From Calycina herbarum (taxonomy: Eukaryota; Ascomycota; Leotiomycetes; Helotiales; Pezizellaceae), in assembly GCA_001414485.1 (NCBI GenBank), contig LLEY01000012.1:310001-374000 (forward strand): DNA of 64,000 bases. The letters are read 5' to 3'. Position numbers and translations under genes: made by a program. The notes under the pieces are model-generated. The model worked only from the letters and a program-made list of their open reading frames with translations. It did no database searches and was not told where the DNA came from. This document shows positions 36,254-48,032 of this stretch, piece after piece. The stretch's first letter is position 1; each line of letters begins with the position of its first letter.

Positions 36254-38103
36254 ACGTGTTTTATAAGCGAGTCGCCTATATAAGCGAGTCGTCTACTTTT
36301 TTAACCTAGTGTTATTATAATATAAAATACTTAATACTATATAAAGTTATTATTACTATAGAAGCTATCTAGTATTCTTTAGAACTTTCGCTATCTTTTA
36401 TATCTAATTTTTCTACTTAATAAGTACGAGAATTATATCTAGTTTTACTATAACAGCTATAGTACCTGTCTACGCGAACTCTTCTTAGACTCTTTACCTT
36501 ATTTCTAGCTACTATTTTCCTTAGATATAATTAAATCAGCTACGTCGTCTACTATTAATATCTCTTAACTCTTAATATACTTCCTCTTATAACTTTTATA
36601 CTTAGTTATAGCCTTAGTTATTATACGAAGACTAGTAATTTTCTTACGTATTAATACTATATTATATATTACCCTAGTTAAGCCTTTTTCGAGTTAATTA
36701 AGAGACTGAATAATAGAACTAGGTAACGAGTCTTAATATCTTTAAATCCGATCTTGAATAAGCGTTAATTAAGCTATTATTTTATATACGTTACTTAGTG
36801 TTTTAAGTGTCTATAGAGTGTCTTCTAGTATTATTAGTATTAGTATATAAAGTCTTAAATCAAGCTTTAATAACATAGCTTCTAGATTATATAGGACTAG
36901 CTTAGCCTCTTTAAAACTCGCGTAGATATTATTCTTTATAAATGCTTTATAAAAAGCTACTTTAAATACTAGAAGAAAGGTTTCTTTAGTAATATAATTA
37001 ATATAATTCTATACTAAGTCTGATATCTTAGCTCTATACGCTCGCTTTAATAGTGAGAAGTAGACTATATTAAGCGGCTATAGTAGATATAATAAGTGTA
37101 GAGGTATATAGAGAGTAATAATATTTAAGTCTTTATAGAGTTACTAGAATTCAAGCGAGTTATAGCTTTTATAACTATTAATAATTAATAAACGATATTC
37201 TTCTATACTTTATATCTTTATATACTTATTAAAATACTTTAACTATATAACTCTAAGCTTATTATTTATCTAGCTATTATTACTAACCTTAATTACCTAA
37301 TCGTATAGTATATATATATCTTAGTACTAGGTAGAAATAAGTACTTTGCCTACGAATATAATAAATAGCGAGATTATCTATTCTATTATATTAACTCTCT
37401 AAATAACTATAATCTACTTGTAATTACCTAGCTGAACTTACTTTCGCTTCCTACGTGTTTCTAAGCTTATAATAACAAGTTAGAACGAAATAACTTCTAT
37501 TATAAAGCTACTTTTGTTAAAGTTATAAATATTCTTATCTTAAATACTATATTTCTCTTTAATAGACTATATAAGTATAAACTATAGGCTAATAACTCGC
37601 GGATCCTTAGTTAAAGCTCGCTAACGATTATATAAACGACTCTATTAAGTTTTAAGCTTAGATATACGTTTTATAAAGTTATCTAGCTAGTTCCTATCTA
37701 TAGGCTTTCTGTCGCGCTCTCTTAGTAGATTATTAGCTATATCTCGTACTATATCTCTTATAGACGAAAACTCTTACGAATCTAACTCTAATATATATCT
37801 AACTATTACCTCCTTCTCTAGCTTTATAAGCTTTTTCGAATTAGGCTAGTAATCGCGTTATAAGAGCTTTCTAGCGCGTTAATTAGAGAGAGTCTTTCGA
37901 GGAATATAGTAAATCTTTATAGCGCTTTGTTCGGTTAATAACGCGTTGTTTTCGAGTTCTTAGATTACTAAAATAATATTAGCTTCTTAAGAAGGTAATT
38001 AAACGTTGTAGTATTAAGCTATTATAATTTAAAGGTAGTATATAGTACGCGACGAGGAAAGTAGACGACTCGCTTATATAGACGACTCGCTTATAAAACA
38101 CGT
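36254..38103 (-). mobile_element. Fot1/pogo-type DNA transposon in gypsy copy B
   Basis: This 1850-bp element is flanked by TA (36252-36253 and 38104-38105). Its ends read ACGTGTTT, TATAAGCGAGTCGCCTA, TATAAGCGAGTCGTCTA on the left; the reversed right end has two identical copies of the second 17-mer. Flanking sequence rejoins to match the reverse of copy A around 31590-31660. On the minus strand near 37560-37490 the transposase reads NIYNFNKSSFIIEVI, a RIP-altered NFDETGF catalytic block. Frames are broken. Confidence 0.86.
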
Positions 38104-40359
38104 TAATTCCTATAGTCTTAGAAGTTCTCTTTATAAATCGTTTTAGTAAGTTTCACGTCTATATTAGACCTATTTGTAACTAGTCTTCTAAATAGTTTCT
38201 ATAAACTATAGCTCTTCTATATATAGATAATCTAAAGTAGCCTCTAATATACTTATCTCTAAGTTTATATAGTAAACCTTAAATATATAATCTCTTAAGT
38301 TCTTTTTCTTAATTACTTAAATCTAGGACTAAGAAAAGAATACTACTTCTTCCTTATTAGATAAAGCTACTTTATATATCTAATAATATTCTACTATTCT
38401 AGTAGGTTCTAGTAAGATTCCTTTAAACCGTTTCTATAATAACTAGTCTATAGTTAGACTTGGTTTATATTATATCTATTACGCTATTGTTTCTTAAATT
38501 ATTTCTATAAACTATAGTTCTTCTACTAAAGAGTAGTAGAATTCTTCTAGTTCTATTTTAGTCTATCTAGTAGTATTAAGCTCTCTTTACTCCTAGAATA
38601 GTATACTAAATAATTTCTATAAACTGTATTTTCTAAATACTAGTCTATTATTTCTAATTAATATAACTATAATATATTATTTAAATTCTTCTAATATAAC
38701 GTCTTTAGATATCGTTCTAAGAAAAGAGGTTTTAATTTACCTCTTAAATCCTATTAAGACCTACTATATCTATATACTAGTTTCTTCTAAAATATTATAT
38801 ACTCTCTATATATCCTCTATCTTAGAATAAGTAGGTTTCTTAACTTACTATTAGTCGTACTTAGGTTCTTTTTCTTAATAGTTTCCTATCTAGTAATTAA
38901 GCTAACTAGAGTTATTATTTTAGAGTTATTTCTTATAACTATATATATTATTAAGATAGTCGGATTAACTCTCTATATAGTATAAGGACTCTAGAAGTCT
39001 AGCTTCTAATTATCTATATATACTTATTAATTTCCTTATTTAAATATTCTAAGAAAGGCCTAAGTTTCTCTAACTTTAGAGTTCTTATTTCTAACTTCTC
39101 TCTCTAAACTAGAAGATAAGTCTAATATTTCTAAAGAACTAGTTAATAGTAGTAATTCGTATTCTACTTAAAGATATTACTTAGATTCCTCTACTAATTA
39201 TATATTATAATTTTCTTTAAGAAGTAGATCTCTATTATTATTAGTATCTTATATACTACTAAGTTCTTTGTTATTTTTAATCTAGGTTCTATATTCTTAT
39301 ACTTCGAGTTCTTCGTTTATAAGTTTAATATAATTAGTTAAGGCTACTTATTATTAAATAGTAGTATTAATTTATTTCTTTCTCTTAGAGTCTTTCTTCT
39401 TACTATACTTATTTACTCTATAGCTAAGGAAGCTATAGTTATAATATAAGTTCTACTTATGTCGACGATTTCGCTCTTCTTAAGAAAGTTCTTCTTTCTT
39501 TAGAAAGATTCTTTTCTATATAACGTTTGCCTTCTTACTATACTTAGTATAGAAGTGTTTCTACTTTCCTAACTCTTTACTCTTCTCTCTATACCTAGGG
39601 TTACTTTTCCTAAATTTATATAAGCGATTATCTAACTAAATAACTTCCTTAATTATACTTATAATAGTTAAGAATTATATATTCTATTTAGCTATTTCCT
39701 TATAGATATATATCTTTAATCCTCTATAGAAGAGTTCTATAAGAGCGATAGTATTCTATTCTAACTTTATCTTATATTATTAGAATTTATTAGTATAATC
39801 TATTACTAATCTAGTCTAGTATAATTCTAAAAGCTTATATATAATAGTTTAAATTATATTAAAGTCTTTAAAGACTTTTCTAATAGTTGTCTTAAATCCT
39901 CTCTAAGATTTAAATATAATCTTAGTTAGTTTTATCTTTCTATCTTTATCTTTATTCTTAAAGAAGTCTTCTAAATATAGCTAAGCCTATTCTAATACTA
40001 ATCCTCTAAGGTAGGAGATAGCGAAGATAGTTTATAAATTATAATTATCTTTGAATTTATTAGAATTAAAGTTAAAGTAGATATCTATTTAGAGAAGGAA
40101 TAAGTCAAGTTCTTTTTACTTTCTATAATACGTATCTAGTATCTTAACTTTAATAGACTTAAGTACTTCGATCTTATAAGACTTAGAGATGTCTAGTATA
40201 TTAACATTGTCGTCGTTTCTAGTTAACTATATACTAGCAGGTATTCTTCCGATTACGCTTCTAGATATTCCTATAACGTTAACTTAACTAGTATTTAAGC
40301 TAGCTACGGCGGGGGCTACTAGAGCTATAGCGACTGAACTTCTAAGCAGGTGCTTAAAG

Positions 40360-40823
40360 TATAACAAAACTTAAAAAAACTAAACAAAGATAACTAAGTC
40401 TTAAAAGTTAGTATATAGGTAAGAAGTATAAATACGCTAGGTTATTTACTTAGAAGTAAACTCGTTACTTATATTAAAGATATTAAATAAGATAATAAGA
40501 TTAATAACTAAAGTTAAGTACAAAGCTTCTATCTAATAACAGACGTGCTAGTCTTATATAGAACCTTCGTTTCTAAAGTATATCGCTTATATCGCTTATA
40601 TCGCTCGCGTCGCTTATAATTAAGACGACTAGAGCGATATAGGCGATTACGTTATATAACCGTACGTGACTTCTAATAGTATTATAATAGTAAGATCTAG
40701 AAATCCTTAAATATCTTTTATATTACTAATTTCCTTCTATGTTATCTTCTATTCTCGGATATTATACCTTATTCTATTAGAACGCTATCTAGACTACTTA
40801 CTACGTAACCGTGGTTTATAATA
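40360..40823 (-). repeat. 5' LTR of gypsy copy B
   Basis: 464 bp starting TATAACAAAACTT and ending GTGGTTTATAATA. It is preceded by the leader junction TGCTTAAAG, the reverse complement of CTTTAAGCA that follows the 5' LTR of copy A. Confidence 0.78.
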
Positions 40824-41631
40824 AGCTAGGTAAATATAGTTTCTAACTTATAGATATATACTTCGTATATATAGTAGATTAAGTTAGTTAAAGTCTTAGT
40901 AGAAATGTCGTTTCTTCTAAGACTAAGAGTTAGCTTTACTAATTAGTAGTAAAGAGAGGCTATATATATATACTTTAGCTTTTATAATCTACTAATTCTT
41001 TAAAATAGGTAATAATAGAGATATTAGCTCTAGATACCTTGTTTAACTCTTCTTATTAGGCTTAGATTTATTATATAAGCTAACTTCGAAGACGGGAACT
41101 TAGTCTAGAGTAGGTTAGCCGACAGCTATAATAGTATATAGAATAAGAGCACTTATTATTAGAGATATCTAGGACCGCTAATATATAAGATCTTACTACC
41201 TTCTCTTTCTATTATCTCTCTTTATTATCTGTCTTTATCTTCTCTTATTATCTCGATTTATATCTTCTTATCTATTAGCTAGCCTTAACTAAAGCTTAAC
41301 CTATACTTATTCTTATCTAGTATAGCTTTCTCTACTATATTATCGTTAATATAGAATCGGGAACTTTTTATAATAGTATAATCGATTATGATTTTTAGAA
41401 GGTAAAATCTTAGTAAATACTTCGAACTACTCTAAATACTAATAAAATCGAAATAATTTACTCTCTTATTCTATTTAAGAATAAAATAGCTTTATTTAAA
41501 GTATTAGAAGTATAATTAGATCTAGATATACTCTTATACGCTATTATAGATCGGGCGAGTAAACTGTCGACCTCTTATAAATAAATAATAAAAAGGCTAC
41601 CGAGATCTAGTAAGTACTTTAATATCTACTA
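40824..41631. other. Unassigned RIPed sequence left of the Tc1/mariner element
   Basis: AT-rich, stop-filled sequence with the CA/TG-poor RIP signature. It does not continue copy C beyond copy B in any way I can see. No domain is recognisable on either strand. Confidence 0.5.
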
Positions 41632-43099
41632 GTAACAGTTCTAGTCTTTACTCCGTGCGTACGGTCCTAGAATACTAAACTTCAAGTTCTTAAGCCTCTT
41701 AAAATTATAAATAAACATCTAAACTCTTAATATAGAACGCTCTAATCGATTTTATCCTTTCCGGTTACCTATATCTGAATCTTTAGCTAGTAAAGAAGGC
41801 TCTACTTAAAGGAAAATAAAATTCTTCGATACGTTGTTCTACTAGTATAGCTATATACCTCTACGTTAGATTTCCAGCGACTATAAGATCTCAGAGTTCT
41901 ACGGACGTAAATAGAAGAATTAGTACCTCGCTATAGATTCTAAGGTAAGGTATTATACCCGGGCGAAGTTTGTAATACTTAGATATAAGTCTAAAGTTAT
42001 AAAAGCAACTTATAAGATACTTTGCTCCTCTACTTAAAATCCAGTCTATAAACGCAAGTACGAAGACTAGATCGTATTCTATAATATCTCGGTCTAGAAA
42101 TACTAACTTTAGAGATTAATAAAGAGGTATACTAAGAGCGGCAGGCGGTACCTAATAGTATATATTAAGAAGGTTATCTCGTCTAAAAATTATAACGAAC
42201 GAGCGAAATACGGGTCCGACTATATATAGGACGCGCTCTTTGGTTTCTTTAACTATATAGTCTATATAGACGAATTTCACGTGGACCCGACATCGAGAGT
42301 ATAAGGTAGAGTAACGAGGGAGTAAGGAATACGCGACAATTCCGAGAATATAGAAGAGAGACCGCCGCTCTTTAGATGTCGCTTCTATACTACGGGTTAG
42401 ATAAGCTGGTAAGAGAAAGCCGAGAAGTTAGAGTTCTATAACGATGAGGAGAATGAAGTAGAGCGTCCTAAGTATTCTTCTAAGCCTTATAAACGTCTAA
42501 AGAACGAAACCGACAAGGAGTATTATTATCGCATTTAAGAATAGGAAGCTAGGAAGCCTTATAAGCGCGATATCAAGGTTAGAGGCAACGTAATAACCTA
42601 AAAGTACTACGTAGACCGACTTCTACCTGTCTATATACGTGTAGTAGAAGCTATACGAGAAATAGATAATAAACCGTGGCTATTATAGGAGAATAGAGAC
42701 CTATCTTATAGTATACGGAAAAGAGGGCTTACGTAGAAGTATAAGAACGCCTATAATATCTAAAACCTATATCACTCTCTATAGAGCTTAGATTATAATC
42801 CTATAGAAGGTATCTAGGCTATTATAAAGCAAAGGTTATATTATAGATACTTTGATTTAGACTAGGATATTAAGAAGGCTCTATAAGAGGAATAGGACAA
42901 GATTACTATAGAGGAGATACGTTACCGGATTTCTAATATACTTAGAAGATACGTAGAGCTTCAAAGAACAGGGGGAAAGCCTATCAGAGGTAATAAATAG
43001 TGATAATATTGATTTATATAGAGATTTAATATAAAAAGTCATCTTCTCTATTTTAGTAAGGCTGAGCTGTGCGTACGGAGTAAAGACCAGAACTGTTAC
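41632..43099 (+). mobile_element. Tc1/mariner-type DNA transposon
   Basis: This 1468-bp element is flanked by TA (41630-41631 and 43100-43101). The inverted ends begin GTAACAGTTCT and continue (A/G)GTCTTTACTCCGT. Plus-strand coding remnants include YIDEFHVDP at about 42266-42296 and LDYNPIEGI followed by AIIKQR at about 42786-42835. The latter matches the third catalytic block (SPDLNPIE..W) of Tc1/mariner DDE transposases. These ends do not share the 8+17+17 design of the Fot1-like elements, so this is a separate family. Stops include Trp-to-TAG changes. Confidence 0.82.
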
Positions 43100-44862
43100 T
43101 AGGATATAGTTTCTCTTAGAACTGAAATTAGTAACTGCCGCTGTTAAGTAATTCTATTGAAATTATAAATAAATTTTATATAGTTGTCTATTATACTATC
43201 TTCTAGGTCCTATTACTAGACTTCGTAAGATATACGTTTAGATATAATAATAAGACACTTTCTATAAATTTTTTACTTAATACTATATACGAAGTATATA
43301 ATAGCCTTCGATAAGTATTATAGAATTATTCTAAAAGAAAGAACCTTTTTATTAGAGTTTAGAAAGTTAGTAAGTATTATTCTACTAAGATTCCTATTCT
43401 AATATAATAGGTATTATAATAGCGATACTACTTACTAGTCTACTAGATCGTTGCTAGTAGCTTATATAATATAATAGATACCTTATATAATACCTTAGCT
43501 ACGAATATCAACTAAGCTAAGGAATACTTTATAAAACGTAATTTAGATTCTATGCTTTATTAACTTATAGCTCTTAATCGACGGTTTAGATATTTTAATA
43601 TAACTAGAAGAAGTAGTTAACTAGCCTTTATCTTTGAAAATACACTAGTTAAGTATTATAGATAGGAACTCTAGCTATTCTAACTTCGTCTCTAAATATA
43701 AGTCTAATTTTCCTCTCTTTTATCGTAATCTAATTCTTAAATTTTTTAAAGAGTCGTACTTCTAAACTATCGTATATCTAATAAGTAATCGCTAACCTCT
43801 TTTTATTCTTTAGTTCTATACTATAATTCGCTTTAGTATTCTAACCTCTTTCTAAATATACCTTTTGTATTTTCTACTACTCTATATAAGTACCTTGTTA
43901 TTATATCGTTAGAGCTAGCCGTCTAAAAGTATCTGTGATTCCTATTTATCGAAATTACTTTCTTATTAAGCTACTGCTATTATTCTATAAAGGGAATGTT
44001 CTTAAAACTATCTTACTAAGCTCTAGTATTATTCTAGGGAAAAAAGTTATAGGTACAGGTTATAATATACCTTCGCGATTTAAAACAGGTTAATTATTAG
44101 ATGATATATATAAGCGGAGACTCTAGTCTACAGTTCGAAGCTAAATTATATATAAAAGAGATAGTCTGAGCACTCCTCGTAACTTCTAAAGCTACTATAT
44201 TCACTTCTTCACTTTATTAAAAACCTTTGTATTAACTTCTACTATCAAAAGTGATATAGACGCCTTACTTGATTCGGGATTATTCGGCCTAGGTATAAAC
44301 GAGGTTTGTTTATATTAGATAACTATTTTTCTATTATTAGCTTAGAAAATATCTAGAACTATTTAGTAATAGCTACTATATTATAATGATTACTTAATAG
44401 TAATAACGACTATACTGTATTTATTATATTACGACACGAGAGTGAATAGCACATCGTTAGACAGTCGATTATCACGTGATTAACTGGCTCTATTTCAAGC
44501 CTCTAGAGTAAGCCTTATATACGAATGAATATACCACTTTTGTATAACAACCTCCAGGTTAAATCAATAGACCGCTTTATAGTAATAGCTACTATATTTT
44601 AATTATTTTTAATAAGTTCTAACCTATATATTACGTGTTATCGCAGGGCGTTAGGTGCGGCCTGAGGAGTGAATTCTAAGAATTATCTGACATTACACCT
44701 GCGCTGATAAAGGGACCGACTAGCCAGTAAATACTAACTAAATAAACTGTGGCTGAGGTAAAAGGCGAGGTAATAAAATAATAATCAAATTTAAGCGAGA
44801 TAGTGAGGTAGTGACCTAATGTGATTATGAAATCGTAGAAATGGCAAGTAGGGGTACGTCTA
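43100..44862. other. Unassigned RIPed sequence grading to normal composition
   Basis: Up to about 44100 the sequence is RIP-type AT-rich DNA with no recognisable protein. From about 44100 to 44860 CA and TG reappear (for example TATCACGTGATTAACTGGC at 44469-44487). I find no gene or element boundary on either strand. Confidence 0.45.
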
Positions 44863-45151
44863 AACTAATTATACTTTAATATAAATTATACTTCTGAAAT
44901 AATTATACTTCTGAATGAATTGTACATCTGAATAAATTGTACATCTAAAATAATAGTGCTTCTAAAATAATTGTACTTCTAAAATTATTGTGCATCTAAA
45001 ATTATTATACTTCTGAAAGAACTGTACATCTGAATAAATTGTGCATCTAAAATAATAGTGCTTCTAAAATAATTGTACTTCTAAAATAATTGTGCATCTA
45101 AAATAATTGTACTTCTGAATGAATTGTACATCTGAATAAATAGTACTTCTA
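44863..45151. repeat. 17-bp minisatellite with 102-bp higher-order period
   Basis: Seventeen head-to-tail 17-bp units related to AAATAATTGTACTTCTG. Phase is exact from 44897 on, with no indels. Units vary at few positions (GTAC/GTGC, ACTTCT/ACATCT, last base G or A). The variant order repeats every six units: units starting at 44914 and at 45016 run in parallel, with the 3rd and 4th of each set identical. The array is not a CRISPR because repeats are contiguous without spacers. Confidence 0.93.
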
Positions 45152-45346
45152 CAGTTATGAAATAGAGGGGTAGTCCCGTGTTGTGTCCTATTCCAACCAA
45201 GTCTCTTACTAATTGCCAGCCTCGATCCCGAGACTCTTCGCGCTTGATAGGATCTATATCTTCTTCGGCAAAGATCCCAAAAGCAACATAAAGCCGTGCC
45301 AAATCCTCCAAGGCTAACGTCTATCCCTACGTGCCGAGACGCACCC

Positions 45347-45611
45347 TGTAACGAGATAAAACATAAATGTGAACGTATTAAAATGTTTATTTATTTTTGT
45401 TTCCGTTGTATTGCATACCTCTCCCGAACACATGGAGACTCACAGGTGGTATTACAAGGCCGCGAGTGTGAGGGTACAGACGTGGAGGAAGCGATGTGGC
45501 CCGTGCCCTGGGAACTGTAAATAGCCTCAGATCTTACGATCACTTCCACTCTTCGTAGACAATTTAGTTCTTAAGCACACTTGTTGACCTTGTCGCTCTC
45601 GTGCCCTTACA
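45347..45611 (+). repeat. Possible 5' LTR or solo LTR (TGTAAC...TTACA)
   Basis: A 265-bp segment starts TGTAACGAG and ends CCCTTACA, giving the inverted TGTAA/TTACA ends usual for LTRs. It lies upstream of a leader and a gag gene in the right order for a 5' LTR. I see no 5-bp target duplication or clear primer-binding site, and no second copy in the window, so the call is tentative. Confidence 0.35.
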
Positions 45612-45619
45612 TATTGTCT

Positions 45620-46123
45620 ACCTCATTAATTCGTCAACCCTGCGATTGATATAGTCGTCGCAGCCTTGAATACCTACGAACCTCAACCTTCGACTCCGAC
45701 TTCGCCTTTGACTTCGATCTCGACTTCCACCTCGACTTCGCCTTTGACTTCAATTCTGACACCTCAACCTTATTAACTCACCAATCCTGCGATCGACATC
45801 GTCGTCGTAGCCTTGAATACTCACGAACTTCGACTCTGACTTCGATCTCGACTTTGACTCCAACTTCGACTCCCACTCTGACTTCGATCTTGACTTCCAC
45901 TTCCACTCCGACTTAAACTTCAACTTCGACTTCTCTACCTTTTCAATTCATTAATCCTGCGATTGAAAGCGTCGTTGAAGCCTTGAATACTCACGAACTT
46001 CGACTCTTACTTCGATTCCGACTTCAACTTTATTTCTCTCTGTCACTTTATGTACACTACACAACACCACAATCTCGAACACGACTAACTACAAGTTCGA
46101 CCCTCAAATAGCACCTATAAGCT
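45620..46123 (+). repeat. Tandem-module leader before gag
   Basis: Three imperfect direct modules start near 45641, 45788 and 45958 (spacing 147 and 170 bp). Each opens with CCTGCGAT(T/C)GA. A CGTCG..AGCCTTGAATAC core and (C)ACGAAC lead into a run of degenerate CGACTT/GACTTC hexamers. The composition is strongly CT-rich on the plus strand. It ends about 90 bp before the gag ATG at 46124 and is probably the untranslated leader of the retrotransposon. Confidence 0.7.
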
Positions 46124-47098
46124 ATGGAGTACCTTAACAACTTCATAGCCTCAGCCTCACCCACGATTGAAGGATGGCAGCAGCAGAGCCAGGACGCGTC
46201 CGCATCCGCACGCGCGCCTGCGACAACCTCCACTCCCTCTGCGAGCAATAGATTTGTCGGCTTTGATGGTGGCGACTATACTGGCTGCGAGTTTCCCCTT
46301 TTGGAGCGGCTACTCAATGGCGACGATATTATTATGCTAGGACAAGTCTTCGGCAAGGACCTAGCCGGTGAAATACTTCATGGTTTGAGCAACGCTAGAA
46401 CGAAGATCAAGGCTCTTGAGACCGACAATCTGCGGATGGAGGATGAAGCAGTCCAAGGAAATAAGGTTATCGAAGAGTTGCGCCAGCAACTTACTCTCGC
46501 TGCTAGGGCTCCGCTAGCGCCTCCGAGTTCAGCTTTCGCTACATTAGCCTTTCGCTCTTAGCTTTCAAAGGAACACCCTGACCCACGACGTTTTGGTGGC
46601 CCTGCCTATCGAAGCCCTGACGATTTAGAGGAATGTTTCACCAAGCTTAACATGAAGCTCATGCAGAACGAGGATTGGTGGATAACTGAGGTCGCTCGTA
46701 TGAGATATGTTTACAGTATATTAGAAGACAAGGCGGCTACAGCTTTCCAAGCATACCTCGGTCGATCTGGTAACTTCGAAGGGATTGGCATAGTTAATGA
46801 AATGCAGGACATCCTTGTTAGAGGCTTTGGTGACAAGCACCGAACCTCTAAAGCATTCTCCAAGATCATAGCACTCAAACAAGGTACAACCGATACTACA
46901 ACCTTTCTCGCTACATTCCCGAACCTCACAGCTATTGCGAAGATCGACAAGGGCGTGGCCAAGGAGTTCCTTCTCCGCTCTACAAACCCTCTACTTATCG
47001 ACAAGCTCTATAACTCGCCACAATATGTAGCAAAGAAAACCGCTATAACACTTGCCGAAGTGGTGGATTTGCTCCGAGACATCGAACATTCTGCTTAA
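46124..47098 (+). pseudogene. Gag of a Ty3/gypsy retrotransposon with one in-frame stop
   Basis: A 325-codon frame interrupted only by TAG at 46559-46561 (codon 146). The N-terminal part is Ala/Ser/Thr-rich with a predicted coiled coil near codons 95-130. The part after the stop has the helical core of retrotransposon Gag (LEECFTKLNMKLMQNEDWW, then KAATAFQAYLG). The TAG can come from CAG by one C-to-T change. The frame ends at 47098 without a zinc knuckle; the protease, RT and RNase H that should follow are missing. Base composition is normal, so this copy is younger or has escaped most RIP. Confidence 0.75.
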
Positions 47099-47140
47099 TC
47101 GCTTTATGGGATCAATTATTTAAGGAAGGAACACGTCATT

Positions 47141-47167
47141 AGAGGGGGGGAGGAGGAGGAGGAGGAG
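47141..47167 (+). repeat. G-rich GGA microsatellite at a deletion junction
   Basis: AGAGGGGGGG followed by about six GGA units. It sits between the gag end and the integrase fragment, exactly where about 3 kb of pol is missing. The run could form a G-quadruplex and may mark the breakpoint. Confidence 0.6.
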
Positions 47168-47175
47168 TAACCCCG

Positions 47176-48030
47176 CAGACAGGTGTTACACCCGCCCACG
47201 GAGACCCTATTGTATCAGATAGAGGACCGACGTTTGTTTCTGAGTTCTGGAGATCCGTTTGCGATATCCTTCAAATATCACTACTGCTGTCAACAGTATA
47301 CCAGCCGGAAACCGATGGTCAAACAGAAATCGCAAACAAGGCTCTAAATACATTCATTCGACAGTATATTGACGCTGCTTAAAAGAACTGGGTAAAGCTT
47401 TTGCCAATGGCTGAATTCGCTATGCGTAATGTAGTAAACTCATCTACTGGTATATCGCCTTTCTTTGCCAATCATGGCTACCACCCCAGAATGAGCTTTG
47501 GACCTCCAAGAGCACTTCCTCGTAACGCTTTAGAACATCGTCAACTTCGCCATAAGGATGCGTCAGACTTTGTACATAAGATGGAGGACATCTTGAAACT
47601 ACTACACACTAATCTTATTACAGCTCGCGATTCGCAAGAAAACTTCGCCAACACTAGTAGGAGAGCAGCACCAGCGTATCGTGTAGGCGACATGGTCCTA
47701 CTAAGCACTAAGAACATTGACTCTTTAAAACCTATTCCAAAGTTCGACGCCAAATTCATTGGACCTTTCCCAATTGAACGGATAATTAACTCGTACGCAT
47801 ACAAGCTACGACTTCCTTACGAACTCCAGTCTATTCATCCTGTTTTCCACACTAATCACCTTAAACCTAGTGCTGGCATACCACTCCCCGGGCAACGAAA
47901 CGAGCCTACACCCCCTTTGTTTGTAGACACTTCCGGGCATGAATTGTGGTCCATTGATGAGATACTAGACGCTAAGCCATCGTACGCTCTTTTGGCCACT
48001 GGCGCCCGGAGCTCCAAAGTGCACCTTCCC
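47176..48030 (+). pseudogene. Integrase C-terminal half of gypsy family 1
   Basis: The fragment begins inside the integrase catalytic core: [13 protein letters not shown] (second Asp) and [13 protein letters not shown] (Glu) are present, but the first Asp and the zinc-binding N-terminus are absent. One in-frame stop, TAA at 47380, is a likely former CAA. The C-terminal part has the GPF..ERI..YAYKL and HPVFHTNHLK blocks typical of gypsy integrases. It then begins a chromodomain-like WSIDEILDAK and is cut near 48030, where another family is joined in a different frame. Confidence 0.75.
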
Positions 48031-48032
48031 GG

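Larger units (their letters stand above)
24417..40823 (-). mobile_element. Ty3/gypsy chromovirus copy B, split by copy A and a Fot1-like element
   Basis: This element runs right to left. The 5' LTR is 40360-40823 and the 3' LTR is 24417-24874. The left internal half (24875-28884) holds the chromodomain, integrase, RNase H and RT remnants; the right half (36185-40359) holds protease and gag. Subtracting copy A and the Fot1-like insert leaves about 7.25 kb, the size of copy A. The gag start near 40310 and the LTR junction TGCTTAAAGTATAAC mirror those of copy A. The target-site duplication is not clear. Every frame is broken by RIP-type mutation. Confidence 0.82.
9564..44100. other. RIP-mutated AT-rich transposon block
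   Basis: From just after the stop codon at 9563 the base composition changes sharply. CA and TG nearly vanish, TA dominates, and every long reading frame is broken by TAA/TAG. Words containing CG persist, as in 29076-29125. This is the pattern expected of RIP in Pezizomycotina, which converts CpA to TpA in duplicated DNA. The block is made of nested LTR retrotransposons and TIR DNA transposons listed separately. The piece 9564-10223 before the first LTR is too degraded to assign. No functional gene is credible here. Confidence 0.9.

Noticed and set aside
24417..40823. A 5-bp target duplication (AGCTA) for gypsy copy B
   Set aside because: AGCTA is present on both sides only if the left LTR is trimmed by 2 bp relative to other copies, and the sequence right of 40828 does not continue copy C; not claimed.
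44863..45151. Regular short repeats suggestive of a CRISPR array
   Set aside because: Units are contiguous 17-mers with no spacers, in a eukaryotic context; it is a minisatellite.
45081..45311. Minus-strand frame of 76 codons with a gene-like segment (LYVAFGIFAEEDIDPIKREE)
   Set aside because: A stop lies directly upstream and the C-terminal half is translated from the minisatellite; at most a gene fragment, with no family recognised.
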